From: Parus major | Taxonomy: Eukaryota; Chordata; Aves; Passeriformes; Paridae | Reading direction: 5' to 3' | Assembly (NCBI RefSeq): GCF_001522545.3 | Contig: NC_031770.1 | Coordinates: forward strand, 33,304,867 to 33,368,866 | DNA: 64,000 nt | Position numbers and translations under genes: made by a program | Notes under the pieces: model-generated | Told to the model about the DNA's origin: nothing | The model's input: only the letters and a program-made list of their open reading frames with translations | Database searches by the model: none | Shown here: piece by piece, positions 52,543 through 64,000 of the stretch | Numbering within the stretch: position 1 is the stretch's first letter | How the letters are laid out: each line of letters opens with the position of its first letter

Positions 52543-53954
52543 CTATCATGAACAAGCCAACACCTCTATTAGAAATTCATAAAATATGTCACATACTTTA
52601 TAAAGTTTTTCACATGCTACACTGCTTCAATGTTCAACTGCTCATGTTACATAGAAGAAGACCCATATTATATTCATTAACCACTTCAATTTCTTTCCAG
52701 ATCCTGAATTTTGTTAAACTGGGTGAAGTTGACCAGAAAGGATCACTATATGGATAACTTCAGGAATTAGCAGTTTCTGATGCTGTATTTTACTAGTGGA
52801 AACTTCACTTGTTTCAGGTAAAATACACCTGGGAGCATAGGATGTCATCTCTTATGCAGTAGCATCTCAAAATAATAACTTGCTATTTTAAGAGTATTTT
52901 TTGGTGTTCCACATCCTTTCAAGACATTTTCATGGGGAAAAAAAAAATAAACCATATCATGTAATCAACTCTTTATCTGTCTCCTCTTAAAACTCAACTT
53001 ACAGGCTTTTTTGCAAATTTCCCTCAAAAAGGGCACTCAAAGATAACTAAATTCCTACAAGCATCCTAAAAACTTGCGGCTGCACTGTGGGGCAGGCCCA
53101 GGTGATGGTTTCTGTGGCGGGACAAGCAGGGCCAGCAGAGCAGCACAGACACACCAGGCAGCCCTTGAGCAGGTCATAGCCCCACACCAAGCACAGTACC
53201 TGCTGCCTTCTACTCAGCCAGCAAGGAATATGGGATATTGTCATGGTATTTATTACTGAATGCAGTGCAAGCTACCACACTGCACAGAAGAAAGACAGGG
53301 TGCAGACACAGTATCAAGGTAGAAAAGAAAAAACCTCTAAGTTAAACAACAGAAAAAGTAAAATTGTTGGTTATTTACTGATGGAAGAAGTAATAGCCAA
53401 ATCATAGTGCTGGTCTCAAAAGGACAGATGTCCACAGCGGGAAGATTCAGTGCATCTAATCGTAGACAGAGTATGGAAAGTTTGAGTGCATTATCACGTA
53501 TCTCCTACATGTATTAAGAAAGTTTTTGGTTCTTAAGAGTTTGTGAATGTTTAGCAAAACAAGAAAAACTAATAAGCCAACATGAAATAAATTGTAATAA
53601 GCATGCTGCTTTCTGTGCCAAAAAAAAAGGAGCACATTAGGAGGAGTAAGACAGCAAGGCTGGGGATATTTCAATCCAGGCTTTGGATGTTCAAAATGTA
53701 ACACTTCAGAGACATATCATGACATAGTTTTGGCTTATTTGAACACACTCATCCCACCTACTCGCAGGCACTTACACTAGTTATGAGCTCAGATAATATT
53801 TTACAGAAGCTGACTTAAAAATCTTTAACTAACTGCTCACATGTGCTCAGAATGTCACAGTTACAAATTCTGATTGCTGTACAGGCCCAGCAGAGACTCT
53901 GCTGAGGCTTCTGCACACAGATTATGAAAAGGAAAACAAGAATAAAACCCTCAC
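52543..53954 (-). other. AKT3: AKT3 intron 3 (1412 bases)
   Basis: The shortest intron in the window. A GC-rich patch of about 160 bases (53075-53235) stands out from AT-rich surroundings but matches no element I know. Nothing else was recognised. Confidence 0.9.
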
Positions 53955-54066
53955 CGCTCCTCTGGAGTGTCTACATGGAACGTCCTCTCTATGACAGTGG
54001 TCCACTGAAGACATCTGATAATGAATGTATTCGGCTTTGGTCGCTCTGTTTTCATTAGTTGACATT
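53955..54066 (-). CDS. AKT3: AKT3 coding exon 3 (second half of PH domain)
   Basis: This 112-base exon starts with the last two bases of a Lys codon and ends with the first two of an Arg codon. It encodes [20 protein letters not shown], then [16 protein letters not shown] (human residues about 58-95). This is the C-terminal half of the pleckstrin-homology domain, with the beta strands around FIIRCLQW and the start of the closing helix. The PH domain binds PIP3 and PI(3,4)P2 at the plasma membrane. The acceptor reads ttgtctag and the donor GTGAGG. The upstream PH exons, which carry most phosphoinositide-contacting residues (the KRGEYIKNWRPRYF region), are not in the window. The split Arg codon (CG plus G) joins exactly to exon 4. 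I see no difference from human AKT3 as I remember it. Confidence 0.97.
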
Positions 54067-54589
54067 CTAGACAAATACACGACATTGCCTTTTTTATACA
54101 TTGCCAGTTAATGGGTGAAGAGCAAATAAAATTACTTAGATGAAATTAATACAGCTTATGTATCCCCATTCAGGATCTATCCAGAACACAAGGAAATAGA
54201 GAACAGCAATACAATGACAGGCTTGAACAAAAGGTAGCAGGTAATAATCATAAGGTGAAGAAAGTAGTCTGAGGAATTGATGAAACTTGTATCGTTGTCC
54301 ATATAAAGAGTGCCGTCTCTGTTTGTTAACTTGGTCTGTGTACTGAGGCTAAGAAGAGTATTAGATCCTGGATTGCTATAGCATGCCAAGGAAACAGCAG
54401 TAACAACTGGCATATTTTTCCATCTGTACCGAGCAGGAAGAACATGACATTTTCCCTTCAATGGTAACCATGTCACAATTACTGATAGTACTGTCACTTC
54501 AGGGTAAGATTTATTGTAAAATAGCCTAACTAAAAAAAATCAGATGTTGAAATTAGTCTGGTTATTAAATATAGAACAACCCCAAACAT

Positions 54590-55000
54590 ACCACCAGTAG
54601 GGCTGCCCCAGGAAATCATCTAATTCTCTTTGTGCCCTAGGGCAGAATCGGGTCTACCTATGCTATTTCTCATAAGTATTTCTCTACACTCTTTCTAAAA
54701 TCCCCAAAAAGTACCAATTTCAAAACTCCTGTAAGCAAACTATTCTATCCAACTATAAAGAAATCAGCTATTTTCATCACTGGAAGATTTTTCCTAGGAT
54801 TTAATGCAACTGTTCCCGTAATTTCAGCAAACTGTTTCTTGTCCTTTTGACTATATTACTTCATCTTTCCAGCAGCCGTCCCTTTTACATTACAATTTGA
54901 ACATTGCTTTATCTCTCTTCAGTCTTCTTTAAGTCAGTTCAATCCATCTGTCTCACACCAGTTGTGCTTTCAGATCCAAGATCTTCCTTGTTCCACAATT
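54590..55000 (-). mobile_element. Old CR1/L3-like LINE relic
   Basis: Highly diverged. In antisense it preserves the order of CR1/L3 landmarks: gaaatcatctaattctc, a gggcagaatcgggtc block, agatttttcctaggattta, ctgtttcttgtcctttt and ctcttcagtcttcttta. The similarity is patchy, and the subfamily and exact edges are uncertain. Confidence 0.5.
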
Positions 55001-57174
55001 CTAGACATATTATAGACCGCCTATTACTCCTTTGTTGCAAGACCACAAAGCTGATAATTCAGGCAATGGTTTGGTGTTGCTGTGTATTAGTTCTACAATG
55101 TAGGATACTGCACAAAACATTGCAGCTGCAAAACTCTGACAAACTAAAACTCCTTATTCATGCAAATATATTTAAACATTTTTGAGAAGCTAAGGTTACT
55201 CTGTCAAAAGTGTTACTTGTTTTCCTGCAGCTACCACAACGTAGACACAAACCATCACATCTCATGTCTGGAATATTATCACTTCTTCAAAGCTGATCCA
55301 GATCAAATGTGTGCGTGTGATCTAAAATGATTCATCAGATTCACAAATCAATCAATAATGACATGGTAAATGAATTCCTGTTCACCTACAATCTGCTGTA
55401 ACTTCTTTTTGATATAGCTGCCACCTACTAGTTGACCCACACCTTTTACTTATGTAGTTTACTATTCTTCATTCCAGTTAATGTTAACACTTTACAGAAG
55501 TCATATGACATGTACCACTTAACAAGGCATGCTTTCCTTTCACAGAAATAAATTACTTTGACTTGACATATTTTCTCTTCACAAATTTAGGATCCTGAAA
55601 CCTCAACTATCATCTACTGCAACTTTTTTCCTTCGACAAAACAAAGAAAAGTGGAAGTGGATATGTTTATTGCTAGTATTTTTTTATGCAGCTTAGCAGA
55701 ACACCTCAGAAGCTTGACAGACACGGGTATGAGAAACAAAAGAGGAATGAATATTGTCCTGTGCATATGTGTATTCCTTGATGAACAAACTTAAATATTC
55801 ACCTTACCTCTATAAATTATTATGTAAGTCAGACTTCTCACTGTCAGGAATGGAGATGACAAGGCATTTAACAAACATTTCATTAAAAAAGGAAAACAGT
55901 AGTTTACCCTCATTGTTTACACACAGTCTGATAGGTCTTGGAAGGAATGAGAGTGATCCTCGACATGTGGAAGATCTACAGCAGGATGGACATAAGAATA
56001 GGGAGCTTAACACAGAAGCTGGAAGAGAAACAAGGCAGACAGAAGAATGATGAAGTAGAGCTGCTTAGGGTACCTAACCAGGGTTGTAGCCCGGTGCAAT
56101 TACTCATGAGATCAAAGAAATCCCCATCTTCGGGGGGTATGGTTGAAGTCCAGCTATGATCACGGTGACAGGAACATGTGTGGCTACCTTCTTAGCAGTA
56201 GAGGCCAGAAGCATTGTCTGCTCTAAGATTATCTCATCTAACTCCTGACAAAACCATCCTCTCATCTTTAATCCTATCACACTTCAATCATGTAGGCTGA
56301 AATTTTCTTTACTGGGTGTCTGCCTAAAGCTGCACACTGCTGGAAAATGCTGCCTTTTGGAGAAGAGACTTAAAACTTGGCAAATCAAGACCTTTGATAT
56401 CCTTTTAGTATTCCTGCGAAAATGTAAGGCATCTGGCCACACTACATGTGGGAGGGATAAGAGTGCAGTGGGAGGAGAGTAAAAAATTACAATAGCAATT
56501 ACTAAAGCATAAAATCATTGGAAGTGTATGCACTGAGTATAATGCAGAGGCTACAGCTATCTCCTACCTCTCCACATGCTGAATCTAAAGCATTTCTTTT
56601 ATATTCATAATGCCTTACCCTCTTCCTCAGACAATATGAAAAAGAAACTACCTCACAGGTAGTTTCAGGCAAATTTTTTCAGGCAAAATCCAATGTAGAA
56701 AGATGGCATACAGCAAGTTATTTACAAGTGAGCTGTTAGGAACAAAAAGACTAGGGAATAAAGGGAAGAAAGTGGTAATAGGACAGAAAAAGAACTGGAA
56801 CCTATTTGAGAAAAAAAAGCATGGGGATAGCTAGAGTATAGCCAAACTAGAGTACCTAGTTTAGAGGAAGGAAGGTGAAAAAAGATGCCAGTGAGAAAAG
56901 TGAGCTGACTGTGTTAGGACTGAACAGTTTGAAGGAAAAAAGGTGGAGAGACACACCTGCAGAAAAATCTGTACCAATCAAAAAGCACATCCTCTCCAAT
57001 GCCTGTGATGGAACGGATGATTTTGAATTCCACCATTTATTTTCTCTTTGCCAATATATACAAATATGCACACATTTAAATTGCATTACTTAAGTTTTCC
57101 AACTCATGTATGAAAAAAATTGAACTAATAGAATTACACCTGCTTATGTCCAAATATGCATAATATGGTCTTCA

Positions 57175-57668
57175 CCTATATATATATATATGTGTGTATA
57201 TATATGTGTGTGTCTGTGTGTATGTATATAATATCTTATAAAAGTATAATAAATATATATATCGTTATGTACTTTAAGTAAATCTGTATGTATATACAGA
57301 TTTGTGTATATATATATATATATATATATTTATTGCCACTGAAGATGAATAGATCACATGGACACAGCTCGAGGTGTGATGAAAGGAAGAGAAAGTTTAT
57401 TTTTCCTCCCAGGATTTATAGGTTTCTGACCATGGCCAGGGATTGGATGGTCAGGATAACACCTTCCCACTGCACTGGCCATGAGAGATGCCCATCACAA
57501 GACGTGTAACAGAAAGAATGTACACATATCTATGTTTACAGTTACTGTCCTGGGAAAGTCTTTAGAAAACCATGTCAGCAAGCTCAGAAGCTGAGTTTTC
57601 AGGGTGACATATATTGGTATGTACTTTAAGTAAATCTGTATGTATATACAGATTTGTGTATATATATA

Positions 57669-57699
<31 letters not shown>

Positions 57700-57733
57700 G
57701 TATATATATATACATATATGTATATGTGTAATA
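57175..57733. repeat. AT/GT-rich simple repeat with 52-base direct duplication around an LTR
   Basis: Mixed (TA)n and (TG)n sequence at 57175-57333 and 57610-57733. The segment 57266-57317 recurs without mismatch at 57618-57669. Each copy contains near-palindromic arms AAATCTGTA and TACAGATTT separated by TGTATA. The LTR-like segment 57334-57609 lies between the copies. Confidence 0.9.
57334..57609 (-). mobile_element. Solo-LTR-like endogenous retrovirus element (276 bases)
   Basis: On the minus strand the segment starts TGTCACCC and ends GTGGCA, the TG...CA ends of an LTR. It carries a TATA-like CCTATAAATCC followed about 15 bases later by an AATAAA polyadenylation signal, in the order expected for U3, R and U5. 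It matches the style of avian ERV LTRs as I remember them. There is no internal coding region. An exact 4-6 base target-site duplication is not visible in the AT-rich flanks. Both flanks carry a near-identical repeat. Confidence 0.6.
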
Positions 57734-59294
57734 CACAACTTATATTACATTTTTTAATCAGTCCTCAGTGATTATGCACATTATTAACAAGAATAAAATA
57801 TTTATTAACATTATAAATAATAATAAAAATTATTAACAAAAAACCATTTATTCTGACTTTTTATAACAGATGGTTAACTAAATCAAAGAAAGGTAATAAA
57901 AAAACCTTAAGAATTGAAAGTGGTATTGAAAACAAAAAATCTCCAGAAAAATAACCCCCAAAAATGCCATTTCACTATCACTGAGGAAATTATTGGAAAA
58001 TAAAATTTAGCAAAACCTATTTCGCTTTGCTAATATTCTGTTACAAGTGGCTAAAGATTTTATTTCCTCGTGGAAGGTTAAAATTGAATGCATTCATATC
58101 TGTCCCTTATGAAGCAAAAAGGGTTTCAGAAAGAAGTGGAGGACCAGTTTATTCCCAGTAGAGGTGTACTACCCATTCTTCTCAAGTAGATAAAAATAAC
58201 TGAAGTCTGCTGATATTTAGTAGACCCACATGTTTCATGTGCTTCTGTATACAAATGTATGGGATAAACAGTATTCCTGCCATGACTTCAACATGAATAA
58301 AAAATTCTCTGTGAATATATTTCACCTACTACTAGGGGGAAAAAAAAATCTATTAAGATGAATAAGTGCTGTAATACACAGTTACTGCTAATTACCAAAA
58401 TATTTTTCTACTAATTAGTGGAAAAACCATAGTAGTTTAAGACTGAGTGAGTAGTTTGGAAAATACAAAAGCACAGAAGAAAGTAAAACTGGCTACTGAG
58501 AGCTGGCTCCGAATCCTCGAGTGATAGTTGGGTCATTACCAAGAGCAGAGAACATTCTACCATAATGTCTTCAAGTTTGCTACTATACATAAACATATGT
58601 AATTAAAGGACTGAATCTCAACTCAAAACAGTTGGAAGTCTAAATTATCATTCAAAAAGATGAGTAAGCCAGTAAACAGACAGACTCAACTTTGTGTTCT
58701 TGCATGCTAGCCATCTACAATTTGGAATTCCACATTTTATTCCTAAAGCTTTCTGCTTTTCTGAGATGAAACATCGGTCATGAGAACTTTTCCTTAAATA
58801 TTAGAGGGGATGAAAAATCTTGGGGGAGAACACTTGTTCAAAGCAGCAAAATACAAAAACAGTAACAGAGATTGACAACACTGTTCCAACAAGTGCACAG
58901 CACTCCTTCGGCCATTTTTGGATGTATACAGAAAATGGAAAAAAAATTAAATTAAAAGAGTAAAAAGAAATGCAATGAATGTTTCTCAGTTATTGATATT
59001 ATCCTTTTAAAAGACAATACAAAGTCAGGTACATACCAGAGGTTAACTTTCGTCCTCATATCGACAACCAACAATTCTAAAATGTTAGACTATCTTTTTC
59101 AAATAACTGCTACTGTCTAAATTAAGTAGTTATGCTAGTTAAACTCTCCTGAGCAACTCTAACTACAAACTGTATTTCAAAACGTTCTGTTTACTTTACA
59201 CCATTCTGAACCACAGATGACAAAGTTTGCTTGAAGCTGTAATTACTCTGCAAAGCTGGGAAGCCAATTAGAGGGCCTGAAACCTGCCAGTTCC

Positions 59295-59316
59295 AAAAAA
59301 AAAAAAAAAAAAAAAA
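59295..59316 (+). repeat. A22 homopolymer
   Basis: Twenty-two consecutive A. The preceding 100 bases do not resemble a known retrocopy or SINE. Confidence 0.95.
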
Positions 59317-60631
59317 GCACAGATCATCTGTTCAGATTTTATTAAAAAGTTTAAAGTTTGAATTCTATAACTTTAACTGTATAATCACCAGCATTCTTTT
59401 CCCAAATGCAGTCACTCAGCATAAAAAAACAACCAGAAAGAACACTAATACCATTTTATTATTTCATATATGAAAGGTTTCAACTTCAGCAGAATGTGTT
59501 GATATGGCTAGACAAGAATACTAAACATTCAAGCAGCCATAAAAAATTGTACTAAAAAATGAACAGAAGGCTGCATATCTGAGAAATTATTTCTAATACA
59601 GACAATACAGACTGAGTTTTAGCACAGAGGATAACTTCCCGTGATTATCAAATGATATCAAAAAATAGTATCAAGCCACTGCTTGCATTATTTATAATGT
59701 TTCCATTTTTTAACATATAGGGAGATGTGTCTTTACACAGATCTATATCTCTCTGTGTATCTATCTGCATAATAATTTAACTTTGATTTCTTATTTTTCC
59801 CTTGATTTTTCTTTTACAAGATAAACATTTTTGTCACAACCTTTGCCTATTTAATTGCTAATATAATTTTTCTTTCTCATATCAAAATTTAATGAACATA
59901 CTTCTTACAATTACCTTTCTCTGTTGTTGCTAGTCTGTATTCCAAATCCACAGTTCTCTGATGACCTTTTTTGTTAGACAAACAGACATCTAGCAGAACT
60001 AATAGACCATTTTCATAACACAGAGACAGATACACATATTGGGGCTCACATACACATGCAAATCCATGAATTTTACATATAGGAACAAATATACGTGTGT
60101 GGGGCGTGTGATACACCCCTAGCTTAGTCCCCTTTTGATTCTCCCACTTGTTTACCAACTTCCCAAGGGAAATCTACTTCTCTGAGGCTTTCCAAAAGGC
60201 TTACTACTTACTACATCTTATCTATGTTGAGTATCACCTTACACTTAAGTTTGGTCACAATAGAGATTTATGTGAGCAATTTAATATCTCTTCTTTCATC
60301 CAAACAAATACAAGTTTATCCTAAAAATACTATTCCCGAAACTAGTCATAGTAGATTGTTTTTGTTCATTGTTCCCTTGATCATACCACTCTTTTTGGCA
60401 TTTCCCATTTCTTACCCAGCTCTATAACATCAAATATAGGTAGCTTTTCAACATTGCCTGTGTCCCCACTCTCATCCCTGTTATCATTTTTAATTCAGTA
60501 TCAAAATGACACCCATCCCTTTACTGTTACAATTTCATCATCAGTTCTCTAAAGCACATCTAATTTCCCTCTGTCATACAATTCTCTTTAAAAAATCCTC
60601 CTTAAAACTCTCCTTCACCATGCCTTACAAA

Positions 60632-60673
60632 CAGGAGGGAGGGAAGGAGGGAGGGAGAAAGGAAGGGAGATGA
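60632..60673 (+). repeat. GA-rich low-complexity tract
   Basis: Imperfect GGGA/GGAA units (aggagggagggaaggagg) over about 40 bases, all purine. Confidence 0.92.
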
Positions 60674-62047
60674 GAGTAAAAATCTAACCTTGACAATGGA
60701 TTAGTTGTTGATGTGCTGAGACCACTGCCTGTACTACAGGCTAATACTGTCTCATTGTTTTCTCATACTCCCCCCATCTGTTTGCATCCATCTGCTGTCA
60801 CTTGTTTTATATTTGGAATTTTAGTATTTTGGAGCAGGGACTGACTTTTTGTTCTGTATGGGTAAAAATCCCACTTCTGTGGGCCTTGGCTCATGACAAG
60901 CACTTACATGTGCTTTGATAATATAACAACATGTATGACAAAAAAACCTTAATTATATTTCTTGAAGCTGTAAAAGATCAAACTTTGTGCAGTTCATCGT
61001 GCTGCAAAGTCTTTTATTTCCAATACTTCAAAAAGTACGAAAGTAGCATCTACGTCTTCCCGTCACAACAACTAGTTTATCATTTGCCCCTTCATGTAAA
61101 AAGGGAGAATGGAAATAGGAGATTTCTGCATGGGTTTTGCCTGGGCTTTACTTTGTTTTAGTGGAAAACAGTAAAATGATACATCCTTCTCTGTCTTTCA
61201 TGCAAACACCCCAGTTTTATTTAAGCAGTTGGGAATATCACACTGGCATAAAATCTTTAAGGCCTGGCTATAAACTTCTAAGTCAAAGGACAGGATACCA
61301 ACTATACCACCTAGAAACCATTCATAAAGCAATTTTAAAGCCTCCCAAATATTTCTCCATCCAACACAGATGGAAATATTTCCTATACACAACAGACTTG
61401 AGTTTGAATTTCCATAGATGTATTTGCAAATGCAGTATATGACACATAAGTTGAATTTTTCTCTCCACAAGTATTTTAAATATTGAATGAACATGACTTA
61501 TTCAATTCTACTACTATTACTTTGAAATCAAATTCCCACTGTAATTATAAGTACAGTTATATCTTATCTCTGAGTTCACGTAATCCAGTATTGTAACAAA
61601 TTTTTTTAAATGGACTTAAATCTCATTGAAAAATTATTTCTGGAGTTACACACTTTGGTCTAATGCCAAAGTATTTCACTACATAAATTAATCTCACTTA
61701 AAACAGCCATACATATTTTCCTACCCATTACTTCAAAGAATGTCTTCAGAATTCTTTAAGCCCTTACATTATTCCCCAAAACCTTTCAATTTTCCTGTTT
61801 TGAAGTTTTTTAAAGCCTAAAAATAATAAAATCTTGTCTCTGGCCCACTGAAAAGTTAAGACCAGGAAAAAGCACATATTCTCCATTTAGAATAGCCAAG
61901 GTTCTTGATAATCACTTCAGCAGAGAAAATAAAAATAAAATGAAGTTCATAAAAGGTTACCTTTTCATAATAATAATAATATTATAATAAATTGTTTTTT
62001 CTTTTTAAAGATACGAAAAAGGGTATACTCTGTACCAGAGTGCTTAG

Positions 62048-62075
62048 AAAGTATTATCTTTCAAGATAATACTTT
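62048..62075. repeat. Perfect 13-base-arm palindrome
   Basis: Arms AAAGTATTATCTT (62048-62060) and AAGATAATACTTT (62063-62075) are exact reverse complements separated by only TC. Confidence 0.95.
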
Positions 62076-64000
62076 AAAGAAAATAAGGAAAAAGATTCCA
62101 GGTGACATAATTCTTGGCCAAAGATCAAAGGATACTGTGAAGGGAAACAGCTCTTCCCAATTATTCCCCATGTAAAGATCCAAATGAAGGCAAAGGGCCA
62201 ATTCTTAGAGATACTTCATTCCAAATGTGCCGTGTGATTAACCTACACATTCACTGCGCATGTGAGAAGTTGGGTTTTTTTCAAATCAGTGAAGTCACAA
62301 ATCTTCCTTAAGTAGAACTGAAGTAGAATTCTTCCCCACTCTGCTTTCCCAAATAATGATGACAATCAAAGACCACAATGGTTTACATAAAGCAGCATTT
62401 ATTCCACTTATACAAGTGGGCCAGTTGAAAACCGCATTATGTTGGATTTTTTTGAGAGGATGGGAGGGTATTGAGGAAATACATCCTGTTACCCAGAGTA
62501 TTAGTTTTGTTCTCAAAGAAGCATAATGGAGTTTTAAAGACAAGACATTTTTATAAGGCCTCTGCCTGTACAGAGAAGTCATACCAACTGAAGCCAAAAT
62601 TATTTTTAAACTGGTTCTGACTGCATAAATGCCTAAGCAAAAGCAATTTAAATTAACATATTTTATTTTGCAGTTGAAGTGGGCTAGGAATGCACACCCA
62701 CTCAGTTACCATGACTCAGTCAATCAAGAGTATCTATACAAGCTACAGCAGTTTGATTACTTGCAACTGCTCCTTTCTACCTGAAGAGCTGAACTGATTT
62801 TGAACCAGACAATTCCAAGCTCACACCTCTGAATTTACCCCTGAAACCAGTATCACCCAGTTTTAAGTTTTCACAATGAACTTCCCACCCATGTAATTAC
62901 ACCGCCTTCATTTATCTTCAAGTGCATGGTAAGATAGCATGGCAGAGCTTTTTGTGAGTCTCAGTGTCAGGGCATGAGCACTAAGGGACTAACAGCTTAC
63001 TTCAAATACACAGCTCTCGCAGCGCCCATTTAAAAGAAGGTGGTTCTGTTAGGTATAAAATAAGCTGTCTCTGCAGGAGAGGAACCCGTGATTCCTGCAC
63101 ACTATTCAGTGCCACCAAAACTGGCTGATTTGTTCATCCTGCAACCTTACAGCAGCTCCAAGATGCAGTGCAAGGTGCCCATGTCTGCCTTCCCTGTGCA
63201 CTCAAGTTTAAGAGTAGTGGCCACAGAGGGGTGAAGTCCATTCAGGACACCTAAGACCAGCCTGTGTCCTTCCCAAGGGCTCAACTCCACTCAGCCCCAC
63301 TCTGTCATACCCTTCACTCAACCATGTTCCTTTCATCTTCAGTGCTCCAAGGAAGAGAGATCCCTCATCTCCATTTCAGGCCCACGTGGTTCCCCTACAT
63401 TTTAGGTGGCTGGCAATGGACTGAAGCATATGTGTGCTGCCTCAGTGTCTCACTCTCTGTAAAGAGTCTACCTGTTTACACACACACACTTCCAAATGCC
63501 TTCCCCCCACATTTCCTCCCAGAACACCCCAAGGAAAAGGGATGGCCTCTGAACACTCCATTGTATGACAAAACATTCCTCAATGAGAAAGGCTCTGTTA
63601 GCAAAGACATATTTATCACTGGAAGCACTTTTAGCAGTATGTAAAATCATTCTCTCCAGCCTTCTCATCGTTCCCAATGGAGTTCACAGATGACAAAGGA
63701 TCAAGGGAATAGAAATTAGGTGCGGAACTTTAAATTTATCTTGGAAGGAATCAGGGAGTCACACTAGGGGGAATAATACTATGCCTGGAAAAGAGCTTTA
63801 CTTTTGCAAAGTAAAGCTGATGTCACAGGAGTGGAAGTCAGGGGACACTGGTGGGAAAATATCTGTATGATGGAAGTAACTAGCTTCACAGAGCTGCTTA
63901 TGAAAGTTTTAAACTACACAACAAATATCATATAAAGTACAACTGTGCAAACTTTCCCATGTTTAACTCCAACAGTACTACGCAAATAATACCACAGCCT

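Larger units (their letters stand above)
54067..64000 (-). other. AKT3: AKT3 intron 2, partial
   Basis: Intron upstream of exon 3 in transcription, running off the right edge. I searched for the exon carrying EYIKNWRPRYFLLK and FIGYKEKPQDVDLP and for the start-codon exon and found neither. It contains an old CR1/L3-like relic (54590-55000), the duplicated AT-rich repeat with an LTR (57175-57730), an A-tract (59295-59316), a GA-rich tract (60632-60673) and a 28-base palindrome (62048-62075). A GC-richer stretch at 63050-63700 is unassigned. Confidence 0.88.

Noticed and set aside
54177..54497. 106-codon open frame on the minus strand just upstream of exon 3
   Set aside because: It is not in a known AKT3 exon, does not splice into exon 3 in frame with PH-domain sequence, and shows no similarity.
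62712..62722. TGACTCAGTCA, an AP-1-like site
   Set aside because: A 7-base AP-1 core is expected by chance several times in 64 kb, and nothing around it supports an enhancer.
63010..63062. CGCAGCGCCC followed by TATAAAAT, promoter-like
   Set aside because: There is no associated exon or transcript evidence, and only two or three CpGs are present.
63264..63644. 126-codon open frame on the plus strand
   Set aside because: It has no domain, no splice context and a composition typical of chance translation of a GC-richer patch.

Overview
This window is vertebrate nuclear DNA, most likely avian. It is AT-rich and intron-dominated. Several CR1 LINE 3' ends and endogenous-retrovirus LTR-like segments of the kind common in bird genomes are present, and the introns (about 1.4 to 17 kb) are short for this gene compared with mammals. 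The species cannot be named from the sequence alone. A 275-base run of N shows that it comes from a draft assembly.

The only protein-coding gene I can support is AKT3 (RAC-gamma serine/threonine-protein kinase, protein kinase B gamma), on the minus strand and spanning the whole window. Ten consecutive internal coding exons are present, matching coding exons 3 to 12 of the 13 in the human gene. All have clean GT/AG boundaries and compatible phases. Together they give 1185 coding bases, from the second half of the PH domain through the linker, the complete kinase domain and the start of the C-terminal regulatory tail. The first two coding exons (start codon and first half of the PH domain) lie beyond position 64000. 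The last exon (hydrophobic motif with the regulatory serine) lies before position 1.

Layout from high to low coordinates, which is the direction of transcription: 54067-64000 intron 2 (partial); 53955-54066 exon 3 (PH domain); 52395-52542 exon 4 (PH end and linker); 45773-45904 exon 5 (glycine-rich loop, catalytic lysine); 41911-41976 exon 6 (alpha-C helix); 40324-40392 exon 7 (hinge); 33255-33377 exon 8 (catalytic loop); 31295-31423 exon 9 (DFG and activation loop); 13836-14050 exon 10 (C-lobe); 11094-11181 exon 11; 2030-2132 exon 12 (tail with turn motif); 1-2029 intron 12 (partial).

The introns hold CR1 fragments in both orientations, one well-bounded solo-LTR-like element inside a duplicated AT-rich repeat, a second LTR-like block, simple repeats and an AAGGG pentanucleotide array interrupted by the assembly gap. 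There are also a few GC-richer patches I cannot assign. I found no second gene, RNA gene, CRISPR array or new multi-gene system. The best leads are a one-codon insertion in the AKT3 linker, a possible truncated AKT3 end by read-through of exon 12, inverted CR1 copies flanking exon 5, and the duplicated repeat around the LTR.
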